A stretch of 64,000 bases of DNA from Psoroptes ovis (taxonomy: Eukaryota > Arthropoda > Arachnida > Sarcoptiformes > Psoroptidae): the NCBI GenBank assembly GCA_002943765.1, contig PQWQ01000005.1, forward strand, positions 3,535,001 through 3,599,000. The letters are read 5' to 3'. Positions within the stretch are counted from its first letter, which is position 1. The number at the start of each line of letters is the position of its first letter. A program made the position numbers and the translations under genes. The notes below the pieces were generated by a model. It saw only the letters and a list, made by a program, of their open reading frames with translations, had not been told where the DNA came from and made no database searches. This document shows positions 1 through 9,788 of the stretch, piece by piece.

Positions 1-582
1 GAAATTAAGAATTCAGCGTCTGTCAATGAATGAACCATTTGAACAATAAATGATTCTAGAATATAATGGGCGTATTACAGCCCATTATATGCCTAAGTTT
101 GCCGAAAAACAGCCATGAATACATTTTGGATTGGATGGATGAATGCTTCAAACAGAAGCCGATGAGGACCGAAGAGTGCAGGACCGAAAAATGTTTCAAA
201 GTTACCGAATCTCAAACTACCGAATCCGACTACGGATCCGAAAATCCTATAAATACCGACAATTGTTAGACAATTCGGGATTGATATGTATGTTTGTACA
301 TTTGATGTATTTTTATTTGATTCTAAATTCATTCATTCATTGTTAAATGCATGTGTTGAATTGAATTCATTCATTAATTGAAGATAATCAAATTTTTGAA
401 AACTTTGAAACAAATTTTCCACTTTTCTTCGGTAGAATTCCATTAATTCCACACTCCGATTTTAAATTACTTTTGTTTGTTTTCTCTGTGATTCACTTGG
501 TTTGTTTTAATTATTTCTGAATTATTTGACCACCATTTCGTTCGAAATTCACTCGATTCAATCATCAATAATTTCGTCAAAC
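1..582. other. Left-edge non-coding DNA, probable 5' flank of the CAPA gene
   Basis: No convincing gene is seen. Two short overlapping open frames (66-269 and 143-346) have no recognisable domain and sit in DNA with several ACCGAA-like words at irregular spacing (168, 183, 203, 219). A perfect 11-bp inverted repeat lies at 61-90 and is listed separately. The last 100-200 bases before 583 probably hold the promoter and 5' UTR of the neuropeptide gene, but no clear TATA element was found. Confidence 0.5.
61..90. repeat. Perfect 11-bp inverted repeat with 8-nt loop
   Basis: ATATAATGGGC (61-71) is followed by an 8-base spacer and its exact reverse complement GCCCATTATAT (80-90). The DNA or its RNA could form a stable stem. 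It may be a terminator-like hairpin, a transposon footprint or chance; its function is unknown. Confidence 0.6.
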
Positions 583-1677
583 ATGGAATCGTTGATTGAA
601 GATCGAAAATTATCAACAACTCATCAACACCATTATCACCAACATCAACAACACCAACAACAATCGAAAAAGTTTACTTTGTTAATCATTTCATTAATTA
701 TAACGATAATTATTCAAGAAACAGTGACAACAATCGTTGTATCGGCATCGACAATACAATCATCGAATAATAACAATGATAATAATAATCAATTACAATT
801 TGAAAAACGTCAACCAATACCGATGCCAAGAATCGGGCGATCAGATGATAAACGGCAAAGTATAATACCGGCACCAAGAATTGGTAGACGTAATGAAAAA
901 CGAGCAGACAATAATGGTGGTGGTGGTGATGGTCAACATCAAACATCTTCGATTGATTGTTCATTGAATCCTGAATTATGTAAGTTGTTTGTTTGAATTT
1001 GAATTTGAATTTATTTGATTTGATCGAATGTCATTGTTTAATTCAATCGAATCTTTTGATCATTTCATTTTGTATTTAAAATTTCACCAGGTGAAAATTA
1101 TGAAACAGTCATGATGAGCAACAATGGTGCTGGCAGCGGTGGCGGTGGTGGTGGTAATGAACAAGAAAATTTAATCGAACCATTGGACATACAGCTTCGG
1201 GCAGCATTCATACCACGTCTTGGTAAACGTTCGATATCATCATCATCATCGTCATCTTTATCACCATCATCATTACATCAAAGATTTCAACCACAATTAA
1301 ATGATTTAATTGATTTATATCATTCCGATTATTTATCACCAAGACATTCGACATCGTCGAATACTGATGATGACAATGATTATTATGATGATATGAATAG
1401 TAACAACGTCAACAACAATGAAATCAATCAATTTCAACCACAACAACAACAGCAGCAACCGACAAAATCATCATTAAAGCAAATGGCATCGATTCGTGAT
1501 TATTTCGATCAACTTCAACAGCAACCACCAACAACATTGAACGAATTGATTAATCGTTATTATTTGTATCAAAATAATAAACGTGGAGCAGCAATACCAT
1601 ATACACCACGTATTGGCCGTGCAGTGTTTGCACCGAGAATCGGTAAAAAGGCAGCGTTTGTGCCGAGAATTGGATAA
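583..1677 (+). CDS. capa: CAPA / periviscerokinin neuropeptide precursor (PRX-amide family)
   Basis: Coding exons 583-979 and 1091-1677 (GTAAGT donor, CAG acceptor, codon T|GT split) give 327 residues. The ATG at 583 is the first in frame. A hydrophobic stretch at about residues 30-55 acts as signal sequence or anchor, unusually far from the start and preceded by a His/Gln-rich segment. Six amidated peptides can be read between basic sites: QPIPMPRI, QSIIPAPRI, AAFIPRL, GAAIPYTPRI, AVFAPRI and AAFVPRI. Each is followed by Gly, and five of the Gly are followed by a basic residue. The last copy ends Gly-stop, so it needs no cleavage before amidation. Five end PRI-amide (periviscerokinin type) and one PRL-amide (pyrokinin-like). 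In arthropods CAPA peptides are neurohormones acting on visceral muscle and fluid balance. Ser, Asn and Gln runs separate the two peptide clusters. Confidence 0.88.
980..1090 (+). other. Intron of the CAPA gene
   Basis: This 111-bp GT-AG intron splits the Cys codon of the pair in ...SLNPELC, between the N-terminal peptide cluster and the Gly-rich linker. The frame is restored exactly on removal. Confidence 0.8.
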
Positions 1678-2446
1678 CTTCGAAATTCGAACACCGAACA
1701 ATATTAAATCATTTGTTATCATCATTCGTCTTAAAATTAAATGTCTTAATTATCGTCATTGTTTTTAATTATCATCAGCCGAAAATTGAACAAAAGAAAT
1801 ATAAAAAAAAATTTCAAACAAAAACGACCAACCAGCAAACATCATCATCATTATTATTATCATAAATTAATTAATTAATTATTACCATCATCAATTAATT
1901 ATCATCATCATTTTGCTTCCGGGGATTTGAAATTTATGGTCGATCCAATTAATTTCAAATAATTCCAGTTTCAATTATTCCCTCGATGTAAAATGAATGT
2001 AAACTGAAAAATTTTTTCAGGCAGAGAAAATACAGCAATTGTCAATTCAATTTCTCTCAAACAAATTTCTCCAAATCGAAACAAACAAACAAATACTTGA
2101 ACCAAATTAATTAATTAAACCAAATTAATTAAACAATTGATTAATTAATTAATTTTATTGATTTTAATTTATTCAAATTCTCGAGTTTTATTTTTTAAAT
2201 TTTCATTGAATTTCATTCAATTTTATTGATTGATTTCACCTGATTCACCGATTGATTGATTGATTGATTGATTACTCAAATTCAAACATGATTCAATTGA
2301 ATAAAAAAAATTAATTGAACAATTTTAGTTGAAACAAACCAAAAATAAACCTTAAATAAACCACAAAGCAAAAACAAAACGAAATAAAATAAATTATTTT
2401 GTCAAAAATAAAATTCAATTAATCATTGACCATTGACCACTGATTA
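1678..2446. other. Convergent intergenic DNA, AT-rich
   Basis: This is the space between two 3' ends. It holds repeated TTAATTAATTAA and TGATTGATTGATT words (around 1866-1880, 2107-2155 and 2251-2272) and nothing gene-like. It presumably contains both polyadenylation regions. Confidence 0.5.
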
Positions 2447-3280
2447 TCATTGAATTTGATTATTATTATCATCATGATTATTATGATCATCATTATTTTG
2501 ATGATGATGATTAATGAAAAAATTAATCATTAACCATGTTTTTGATTGATGGATTTGATTTAAAAATAATCGAAACAATTTGTATTGATTCGATATATCA
2601 GTACTTATGGTATGGAGAAATTCACATAATTTTTCAATAAATTGAATAGATTTTGGTCGATTATCAATTTGATTATCATCGATTGATGGCTGATCAATGT
2701 TCGGCTGCTGTTGTTGCTGATTATGATTATCGTTGAACAAAAACTTGATCATTTGATCAAAATTATTGTTTCGGCTATTCTTAAGTTTACAATCATGTTT
2801 ACAACGAACATTATCTTCACCATTCTGGTCCAATATCTTTGTCATTAAGGACGATTTAGATGTTAATGGTACTTCGGTTGTTGCCATCGTTGATCTTGTA
2901 TCCACGATCAACGGCTTTTGAATCATTCCATCTTGATTTCGGTCATAAATTTTATTCATAATCAAATTATTTCCAATCATATTGTTCGGTAATTGCATTA
3001 ATGGCTTTGTATTCACTTTGGCTTTGAATTTTGGATGTTGTTCACTGACTCGTTCATCATTACCATCATCAGCAGCATAATCATTGCTGTAGCCATTGTC
3101 GTTGAAGCCATTATCATCGTATGAGTCGCTCGATTCACCAACACCATCATCATCATCTTGTAATTTATGATGAATAAATTGTCCATCTATTTTGACAATT
3201 AATAACATTATTATAATTAACATTGTAATAATGTTAATGATGGCAATTGTTTGTAGATTAGTCATTATTTTAACTTTCAT
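2447..3280 (-). CDS. Unknown secreted acidic protein
   Basis: An uninterrupted 277-codon frame runs from ATG (3278-3280) to TGA (2447-2449). Residues about 8-33 form a strong hydrophobic signal peptide ending near ...KIDGQ. The mature part starts with a run of Asp, Ser and Tyr, then has a Thr-rich linker, a small CKHDC Cys pair near residue 160, Gln/Asn runs and a more ordered C-terminal segment (KLCEFLHTI...) before a His/Asn/Asp tail. No known domain was recognised. Lack of introns, the signal peptide and the position next to CAPA would fit a secreted or prohormone-like product, but no repeated basic-site peptides are visible. Whether it is expressed cannot be told from sequence alone. Confidence 0.55.
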   Translation of the reverse strand: MKVKIMTNLQTIAIINIITMLIIIMLLIVKIDGQFIHHKLQDDDDGVGESSDSYDDNGFNDNGYSNDYAADDGNDERVSEQHPKFKAKVNTKPLMQLPNNMIGNNLIMNKIYDRNQDGMIQKPLIVDTRSTMATTEVPLTSKSSLMTKILDQNGEDNVRCKHDCKLKNSRNNNFDQMIKFLFNDNHNQQQQQPNIDQPSIDDNQIDNRPKSIQFIEKLCEFLHTISTDISNQYKLFRLFLNQIHQSKTWLMINFFINHHHQNNDDHNNHDDNNNQIQ

Positions 3281-4931
3281 AAAAACAATTAATTTAATTT
3301 CGAAAACATTTTTTTTTTTGACTCATTAGTCTTTTACCATTTAATTATTGTTCAGTGATTCACATACATACACATTAATACATTGTACATTGAAATGAAT
3401 GTGAATCAATTGAAATAAATGTAAAACGATTGAATTATGAATCATTGAAATCACTGAAATTTATTGAAATATCACCACTCATTGACCTTTGAAATTTTAT
3501 TTTTTCAATAAAATTAAAATCTTAGTCGATTAATCACTGCTAAATCGAAATAGCAAAGTTCAACCAAGATGATTCGATTGAAAATAGCAATTGCACCAGT
3601 TTCTGGCATTTAAATGATCATCATCATATGATCTATCTATTTGATAGTCTGATAATTAAATTTCAATTAATTAATCATCGATGCACTTGATAATCAATGA
3701 TAATTGATTTCGAATGTTTTCAATGATTTATTGTTTTATTCAGTGCTTTCTTGGGCTGGCCATTTCGGTACGATTGGTCCGGGAAAATCAAAAACACTAA
3801 TCATCACCAAGTCTATTATTATCGAAAGATAATATTTCCCAAAATCCCAAGTAAATATTAGCCATTCAACTAATATTTACAATCAACAGCAACAGCGAAC
3901 AACAATGATAATTGGATATGGGATTTTGTACAAATGACCATAATAACATCGTTAATAATGACAATGTTGATAATAACATCGTTGATGATAATAATGGTGA
4001 TGGTAATGTTCTCTCTCGTGGCCATCTCTCAACCACTTCATCGCCAATTCATTGTATTCAATGTATTTGACTAATTCAATGATTCAATTCAATCACTTTG
4101 TATTTCATTTGAATCACCGATCATCATCATTTCCACTGCTTCATTATTCACCATTATCATCATCGAATGATGATAAATCTAACCAAAGTGATGAAATCAT
4201 GATAAAATGGCCAAAATTTATGATCAAAGAAAACGAGTTTCGCACAAATTTTTGCCATTTCTTCGGCTCGAAATTCACAGAAATTTACTGGAAATCATTT
4301 CCCTCGAAGATATTTTGTGGTCACATAGTAATGACCAAGTCTATAGACTTTCTTATGGACTTTTTTTGGGATGGAATTTCGATGTTTTTCAGCAAGGAAA
4401 ACAAACAATCGAATCATTGGCGACAAAAGGATGCTGCATAACCACAACAGCAACAATGATGCTACGTGAAGTTTGTATTTCGCACAGTTTCGCAATTAAA
4501 TTTCTCTTCAATTTCATCTCTCGAAAAGTTTTGGCCATTTGATTGGCCGCTTGTTTGATCGTTCGTTTGTTTGTTTGTATCCGAAATTCAAAGTGAATTC
4601 ATTGAAAATTCGTTAAATTACAACAAACAAACAGCAACAAAATGTCGAAATCGTAATGAATCGAGAGAAAATTTTTGCCAAGTTTTTTTCTCCAAAAAAA
4701 AAGTTTTCGATGATTCGAATGAAATTATTTAAAAAAAAATTCAGTTTAATTTGAGTCGATCAATCGATTGATCGATCCATCGATCAATGATTATTGAGTG
4801 TGAATTGTTTGATTATGTGATCATTCATCGATTCAATTCGATTCAACAGTAGTTCAACGATTCAACGATCACAATCAACAGCAGAAACAGCAGCCAGAAC
4901 TTCAGCGAACATAAGTCTCGTGAGTGTGAAG
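3281..4931. other. Divergent intergenic region upstream of the secreted-protein and desaturase genes
   Basis: The two flanking genes point away from each other, so this 1.65 kb should hold both promoters. Two overlapping frames (4052-4441 and 4207-4542) have no start context, signal or domain, read through the same DNA in different frames, and are probably chance. ATG-free sequence rich in ATTCAACGAT-type words precedes 4932 and is likely desaturase 5' UTR. Confidence 0.45.
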
Positions 4932-6409
4932 ATGGCCATCGTCGGTGATTATGATTCGAGTGTTATGGACAATGTTGTTGATGATTATAACCACGATGAT
5001 GATGATGGTCAACAACGAGCATCATTGAAATTTTCGAAATCATCATCATACAAGCAACAATCGAATGTTGACATAAACAATCAACATGTAGTGAAATATG
5101 AACGTAAAATTGTATGGCGTAATGTGATTGCGCTAAGCACATTACACATAATAGCCATATATTATTTCATAACAAATTCAATGAATCCATCAATACATTG
5201 GTCATATTTATTCATACCGGACGCTATTGGCCGTTTAAGTGGTCTCGGTATATTGGCCGGTGCACATCGACTATGGGCACATCGTTCATATCGTGCACGT
5301 TTACCATTGCGTATATTTTTGATGTGTTTGCAAACAATGGCCCTTCAAAATGATATCTATGATTGGTGTCGTGATCATCGTGTACATCATAAATATTCGG
5401 ATACTGATGCTGATCCTTATAATGTAAGACGTGGTTTCTTTTTCTCACATATGGGCTGGTTAATGGTACGGAAACATCCGGAGGTTATACGAAAAGGTAT
5501 GGTCGATCATTGATGATCAATTAATTAGGTGTTTGTTGCGCTTGTCAACAATTGTTTTGGGCAGTTTTGGTAGAAAACCTTGCTTCGACGCCTTAAAGGC
5601 GTCAGTCGAACTGCATGACCTTGATTTGACGCCTACGCGACTATAACCCTTTGAAGTTTCTCAACTAATTAATTTGACAATTAATCGATCAATTTCAAAT
5701 TTTGTTTTTTCATTGTTTTTATCCTCCCCTTGCAGGCAAAACAATCGATCTTTCAGATCTTTGGGAAGATCCTGTCGTACGATTTCAACGACGTTTTTAT
5801 ATTCCACTGGTGATAATATTCTGGGCCATGCTACCAACTTATATTGGTCATTTAATTACAAATATGCCATTAATTGAATGTTTTCTTGGCACAGTAATAT
5901 TTCGTTATGTTTATTCATTACATTGTACATGGACTGTTAATTCATTAGCACATATGTATGGTTATCGATTATATGATCATCGTATTGAACCATGTGAAAA
6001 TTTCCTAGTAACATATTTAAGTCTTGGTGAAGGTTATCATAATTATCATCATGTATTTCCATGGGATTATTCGGCATCAGAATTTGGTTGGCAACAATGT
6101 TTTAATATTGCAACAGCATTTATTGATTTATGTGCATTGGTTGGTTTAGCTGATCAACGGAAAAAAGTTGATCCAAAATTAATTGAAAAACGTTTCGAAC
6201 GTACTGGAATGATATTGTCATCGGCATCATCTACATCAACATCATCAACAATCGATAATAATAACAATGATTATAACTCGATAATACGAAAATATAGACA
6301 AAAAAATTTTTATCAAATTTTTATTGATTATTTATTCGGTATAATAATATCTGAACATTTAATTTTAATGACATTCGCATTGCGTTATTCGTTGAATGGT
6401 TCAATTTGA
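4932..6409 (+). CDS. Acyl-CoA delta-9-type fatty acid desaturase
   Basis: Exons 4932-5496 and 5736-6409 (Gly codon split G|GC) give 412 residues. This membrane di-iron enzyme of the ER introduces a double bond into acyl-CoA using cytochrome b5. All three histidine boxes are present: HRLWAH, HRVHH and YHNYHH, plus the NSLAH motif that also ligates iron in SCD1-type enzymes. Hydrophobic segments surround them in the usual 2+2 pattern, and WEDP and GEGYHNYHH are family hallmarks. The ATG at 4932 was chosen because upstream in-frame codons are GTG. The first 60 residues are acidic and low in complexity. The C-terminal tail after the conserved core (Ser/Thr/Asn run, then a hydrophobic FYQIFIDYLFG...HLILMTFAL segment) is longer than usual and may add a membrane anchor. 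Substrate and regiospecificity cannot be assigned. Confidence 0.93.
5497..5735 (+). other. Desaturase intron with GC-rich palindrome
   Basis: This 239-bp GT-AG intron has a pyrimidine-rich acceptor (CCTTGCAG). It is much longer than most introns here. It contains GACGCCTT-A-AAGGCGTC at 5587-5603 and another GACGCC at about 5628-5633, an island of GC-rich sequence in AT-rich DNA. Confidence 0.8.
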
Positions 6410-6811
6410 AATTTGGCGAAATTTTTAATTCGAAATTTAATTTAATTCAATTTTCCAAGTTTTTCTTCAATTTAGTTCAAATTCTATGGAAGAAAATTGT
6501 CAAGTAAAACGATTGTCAAACAAAATTCCGTACCGAACACAAAGACAAATGGGTTTCATTCAAAAAATGTTTACTTTTCTTATTTATTATTTTCATTATT
6601 ATTAAATTCAATATTCTTAGTAATCAAATGTCTTTGTGTTTCTTTGTGTGTATTTTTATTATTAAAAATTTTCAATTAAAAATAATTTTCTTGTTTTATT
6701 ATTATCATTTGAATTTAATCATTCCTGTAGACATCATATATAAAATTATTATGATTCGAATTTCATGAATTTCAGGCGAAAATGTCTTCTCTTCGGATGT
6801 TCCACCGATGT
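6410..6811. other. Convergent 3' intergenic DNA
   Basis: AT-rich space between the desaturase stop and the stop of the minus-strand secreted protein. A 60-codon hydrophobic frame at 6497-6679 lacks any supporting feature. No gene was identified. Confidence 0.45.
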
Positions 6812-7681
6812 TCAACGTTCATGTTTCGAATGATCATCTTGTTTTCCATGATTATCGTCATCTTTATCGTGTGATCCATGATGAATTTGAACAGTGGTAT
6901 GCTCTCGTTCAATCGAATCACAATCATGTGATGTAGGCGATTCGGTTGTGGTCGTTGTTTTACGTCGACGACGATGTCGACGTCTTAGATCTTTCATTCC
7001 ATCTCTTGATGATAATTTTCGTTCGAGATTCGAATGTTTATTCGGTTCTATTGAATCAATATCGATAATATCATCATATTCTTCTGATTTGGCTGCTCTT
7101 TTCGCCAATTTTTTTGGTTTTTTCGTTGTTTTCGAGGTTGTAGTTTTCCATTTAAAACCAAGTGCTTCATGATCATTTAGTTCTTCATCCAATTGACCAC
7201 CTAATGAATCTTGTGAATCACTAAAATGTATCTCTTCAGCTTCATCATAATAATCACGTTGATAATTTGTTGGTGCACGATTTGGTTTTTGATGATAATC
7301 ATTGCTCGATACAACATGTTTTTGAGGTGAATATTCTCTTTGTTGATGAAATGAACGCGATGATGATGATGATGGTGATTGGCCACCATGATGTTCACCA
7401 TGATGTCTTTGACGTGAATCCGATGATGTATGATGCTTTTGTGGATAAAAACATCGACATTGACGCATCATCATTTCTAAATTGAGTACTCTGATTTCCA
7501 ATTTCATAATCTTATTCATGATCGCTTCGTGCTTATCGTGATGATCTGGATGTTCAACCGCTCGAATTCGTTCTTGGTCAGGTTTCGGTGATGATTCTTC
7601 GAAACGACGCATTGATTCATTCATTGAAACTAATGTACTCAATATGTAAATGGAAATCAATGAAAATTTCCAAATCATCAT
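6812..7681 (-). CDS. Unknown secreted basic, His-rich protein with short coiled coil
   Basis: An intronless 289-codon frame, ATG 7679-7681 to TGA 6812-6814. Residues 1-20 are a signal peptide. Residues about 50-77 form a short amphipathic helix (IMNKIMKLEIRVLNLEMMM) directly followed by CRC, as in small oligomerisation modules with interchain disulfides. The rest is low complexity: His/Ser/Gln, a Lys/Thr block (KTTTSKTTKKPKK), an Arg-rich block (RRRHRRRRK), an acidic stretch and a His/Asp tail. No catalytic or binding domain was recognised. A TATATAAA element at 7788-7795 lies 107 bp upstream of the start, suggesting a focused, possibly highly expressed promoter. A cuticle, mucus or extracellular matrix role is possible but unproven. 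Confidence 0.6.
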   Translation of the reverse strand: MMIWKFSLISIYILSTLVSMNESMRRFEESSPKPDQERIRAVEHPDHHDKHEAIMNKIMKLEIRVLNLEMMMRQCRCFYPQKHHTSSDSRQRHHGEHHGGQSPSSSSSRSFHQQREYSPQKHVVSSNDYHQKPNRAPTNYQRDYYDEAEEIHFSDSQDSLGGQLDEELNDHEALGFKWKTTTSKTTKKPKKLAKRAAKSEEYDDIIDIDSIEPNKHSNLERKLSSRDGMKDLRRRHRRRRKTTTTTESPTSHDCDSIEREHTTVQIHHGSHDKDDDNHGKQDDHSKHER

Positions 7682-7787
7682 TGTTGATTAATCAATAAAA
7701 TTATTGTTGAAATTTTAGACGTGCTAAAATGAAGACAAATATGATCAATTGATAAATGAATGATTGAACCATTCAACAACGCTGGTG

Positions 7788-7795
7788 TTTATATA
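7788..7795 (-). promoter_or_regulatory. TATA box for the secreted basic protein gene
   Basis: Read on the minus strand the bases are TATATAAA. They lie 107 bp before the ATG at 7681, so transcription would start near 7760. The fit to an animal TATA element is good, but there is no direct evidence of use. Confidence 0.45.
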
Positions 7796-8009
7796 CTTTT
7801 ATCGGAGAAATGACAACGCTGAATACCTTTGATATTTCAAATAATTTATCAAAGGTTTGATCGATCACTGATTCAATCGAAGATATTTACAAAATGTCAA
7901 GGGTTTTAAATTGAAAATTTTGAAAATTTCATTGAAATTGAAATGATTTAAAATGTCATTATTTATTCAAAGTATTAGTCATCGAATCAAATCAATTCAT
8001 TAAATGTCA

Positions 8010-9632
8010 TCACCTTATCGAATATCGAAACCAATTATGATCAAGTATCTGTTTGGCTGTTGGCCGTAATGTTGGATTTGGTTCTAACATTTGATCAATC
8101 AAATTACGACATTCTTGTGTCAAATATATTCGTTTATTATATTGATATTGACGATTACGTTGTTTCCAAACATAATTATAATAACGATAATCATTACTAT
8201 TATTGTTATAATAATTATATGATAGATTATAATTATTAATCATCAGCTTATTATTACTATATGTTGACCAACGAAATGGACGAAAATAATTAAGCATTTC
8301 AAATAGACAAATACCCATTGAATAAATATCGGAACGAAATGGATCATATGAACAATTGATAATTGTATGATGTGGTAAATGATGATTTTGATGATCATTT
8401 ATCATTTTAATAATTGATAATTGCAGTGGTTGTTGGTGTTGTAATTCTTGATTAATTATTTCTGGTGCCATATATTCCGTAGTTCCACATTGTGTTGATA
8501 ATAAATTTTCAATTCGTTTAATGCGTTCATTGATCATTTTCGTACGATTATCATTAACATTTGTCAATTTTGTTGATGAGGTCAATGATGGTGTATCAGT
8601 TTGAATCGATAATGATATGGCTAATCCAAAATCAGTTAGCAATGCAACAAATTTTTCATCAAGAAGAAAATTTTCCAATTTTAAATCACGATGTGCAATC
8701 AAATGTTCTTCATGCAGATATTTCAGCGCTGATAATAATTGTTTGGTCCATCGTTTTACATATGTTTCTGGTAATGGTTTTTGATAAAATTGATACAGAT
8801 AATGGGCAATCGTTTTATTCGCAGCAAATTTCATCATAATATAATAATCATTACGATTATCACCGATTATTATTTCATATAATTGTACAATATTTGTATG
8901 ATTGATACGTCGTAATATACTAATTTCTTCTTCAAGGAATAATCGTTGCATTTTTAATCGCCATCGACCATCAAGATCTTCGGAATTTAATTTATTACAA
9001 TCATCGATACGTACATGTTTACAAGCAACACCACCATGTGAAACAAATAATCGACTTGCTTCATACAGTGTACTAAATGAACCACGTCCAACCACACGAT
9101 GCAGAAGATAACCATGAATTAGTACTTCGAATGGTGTAACCACACCACCAATAGGTTCAGGTGGTGCTCTCGGTTTTTCATATGTCAAACGATGTCTACG
9201 ATTCGTATTATTCGTTTGTTTGGTTTGTCTTAATTGATTTTTGACATAAAACATTAATGAATTATGAATAAGATTTGATGTCGGGATATTGTTATTATCA
9301 CGATTATCACTATTAATAACAGAATCACGGCGGATTGATCGATGATAATCATTTAATTTGAATTTTGTTGTTGATGTTGATGATGATGATAATTCTTTAA
9401 TTTGCTTTATTTGTTTATTAATCCATGAACTATTCGTATAATATGATTCGAATGATAATGGTTTCAACATTATTTGATGATGTTGTTTGTGTTGATCATC
9501 AATCGATAGATTTACATTATCATTAGTTGAATCATGTTCACAATTGATTATTGATTTATACAATTGATGATCATCATCGTCGCTCGAGATAATGTTATCA
9601 TCATCATCTTCATTATCTTCATTGGTGTTCAT
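8010..9632 (-). CDS. Ser/Thr protein kinase, CAMK/TSSK-like
   Basis: The ATG at 9632 begins a 540-residue frame without introns; the frame stays open upstream but only from a TTG. The N-terminal 165 residues are acidic and Ser/Asn-rich. The kinase domain follows and runs to the C-terminus: Gly loop VGRGSFSTLYEA, VACKHV with the ATP-anchoring Lys, HRDLKLENFLLD catalytic loop, DFGLAIS, CGTTEYMAPEI, SDIYSMGICLFEML, and PTAKQILDHNWF at the end. All catalytic residues are intact, so the enzyme should be active. HRDLKLEN plus the ILDHNWF ending point to the CAMK group, nearest to testis-specific or AMPK-like kinases. Two insertions are odd: about 45 residues between DFG and the GTTEYMAPE segment, and a His/Gln-rich loop after APEIINQE. 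The subfamily assignment is tentative. Confidence 0.82.
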   Translation of the reverse strand: MNTNEDNEDDDDNIISSDDDDHQLYKSIINCEHDSTNDNVNLSIDDQHKQHHQIMLKPLSFESYYTNSSWINKQIKQIKELSSSSTSTTKFKLNDYHRSIRRDSVINSDNRDNNNIPTSNLIHNSLMFYVKNQLRQTKQTNNTNRRHRLTYEKPRAPPEPIGGVVTPFEVLIHGYLLHRVVGRGSFSTLYEASRLFVSHGGVACKHVRIDDCNKLNSEDLDGRWRLKMQRLFLEEEISILRRINHTNIVQLYEIIIGDNRNDYYIMMKFAANKTIAHYLYQFYQKPLPETYVKRWTKQLLSALKYLHEEHLIAHRDLKLENFLLDEKFVALLTDFGLAISLSIQTDTPSLTSSTKLTNVNDNRTKMINERIKRIENLLSTQCGTTEYMAPEIINQELQHQQPLQLSIIKMINDHQNHHLPHHTIINCSYDPFRSDIYSMGICLFEMLNYFRPFRWSTYSNNKLMINNYNLSYNYYNNNSNDYRYYNYVWKQRNRQYQYNKRIYLTQECRNLIDQMLEPNPTLRPTAKQILDHNWFRYSIR

Positions 9633-9788
9633 CGATAGTTTTGACTGGAGAATTTCAAGCAATCACCAAAGGTACACTGAATAAATGAAACGAATTATTC
9701 CAGGGAACAAATTCGGATATTTATTTATACAATTCAAATGAACAGAACAAAACAAATATTTCAAATGATTAATTGAAATGAATGGAAT

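Noticed and set aside
66..346. Two overlapping short frames with TEEC/TEKC-like repeats
   Set aside because: No start context, domain or splice link. The pattern comes from irregular ACCGAA words in non-coding DNA.
4052..4542. Two overlapping plus-strand frames of 129 and 111 codons
   Set aside because: Different frames of the same AT-rich DNA, no signal peptide or domain; expected by chance upstream of the desaturase.
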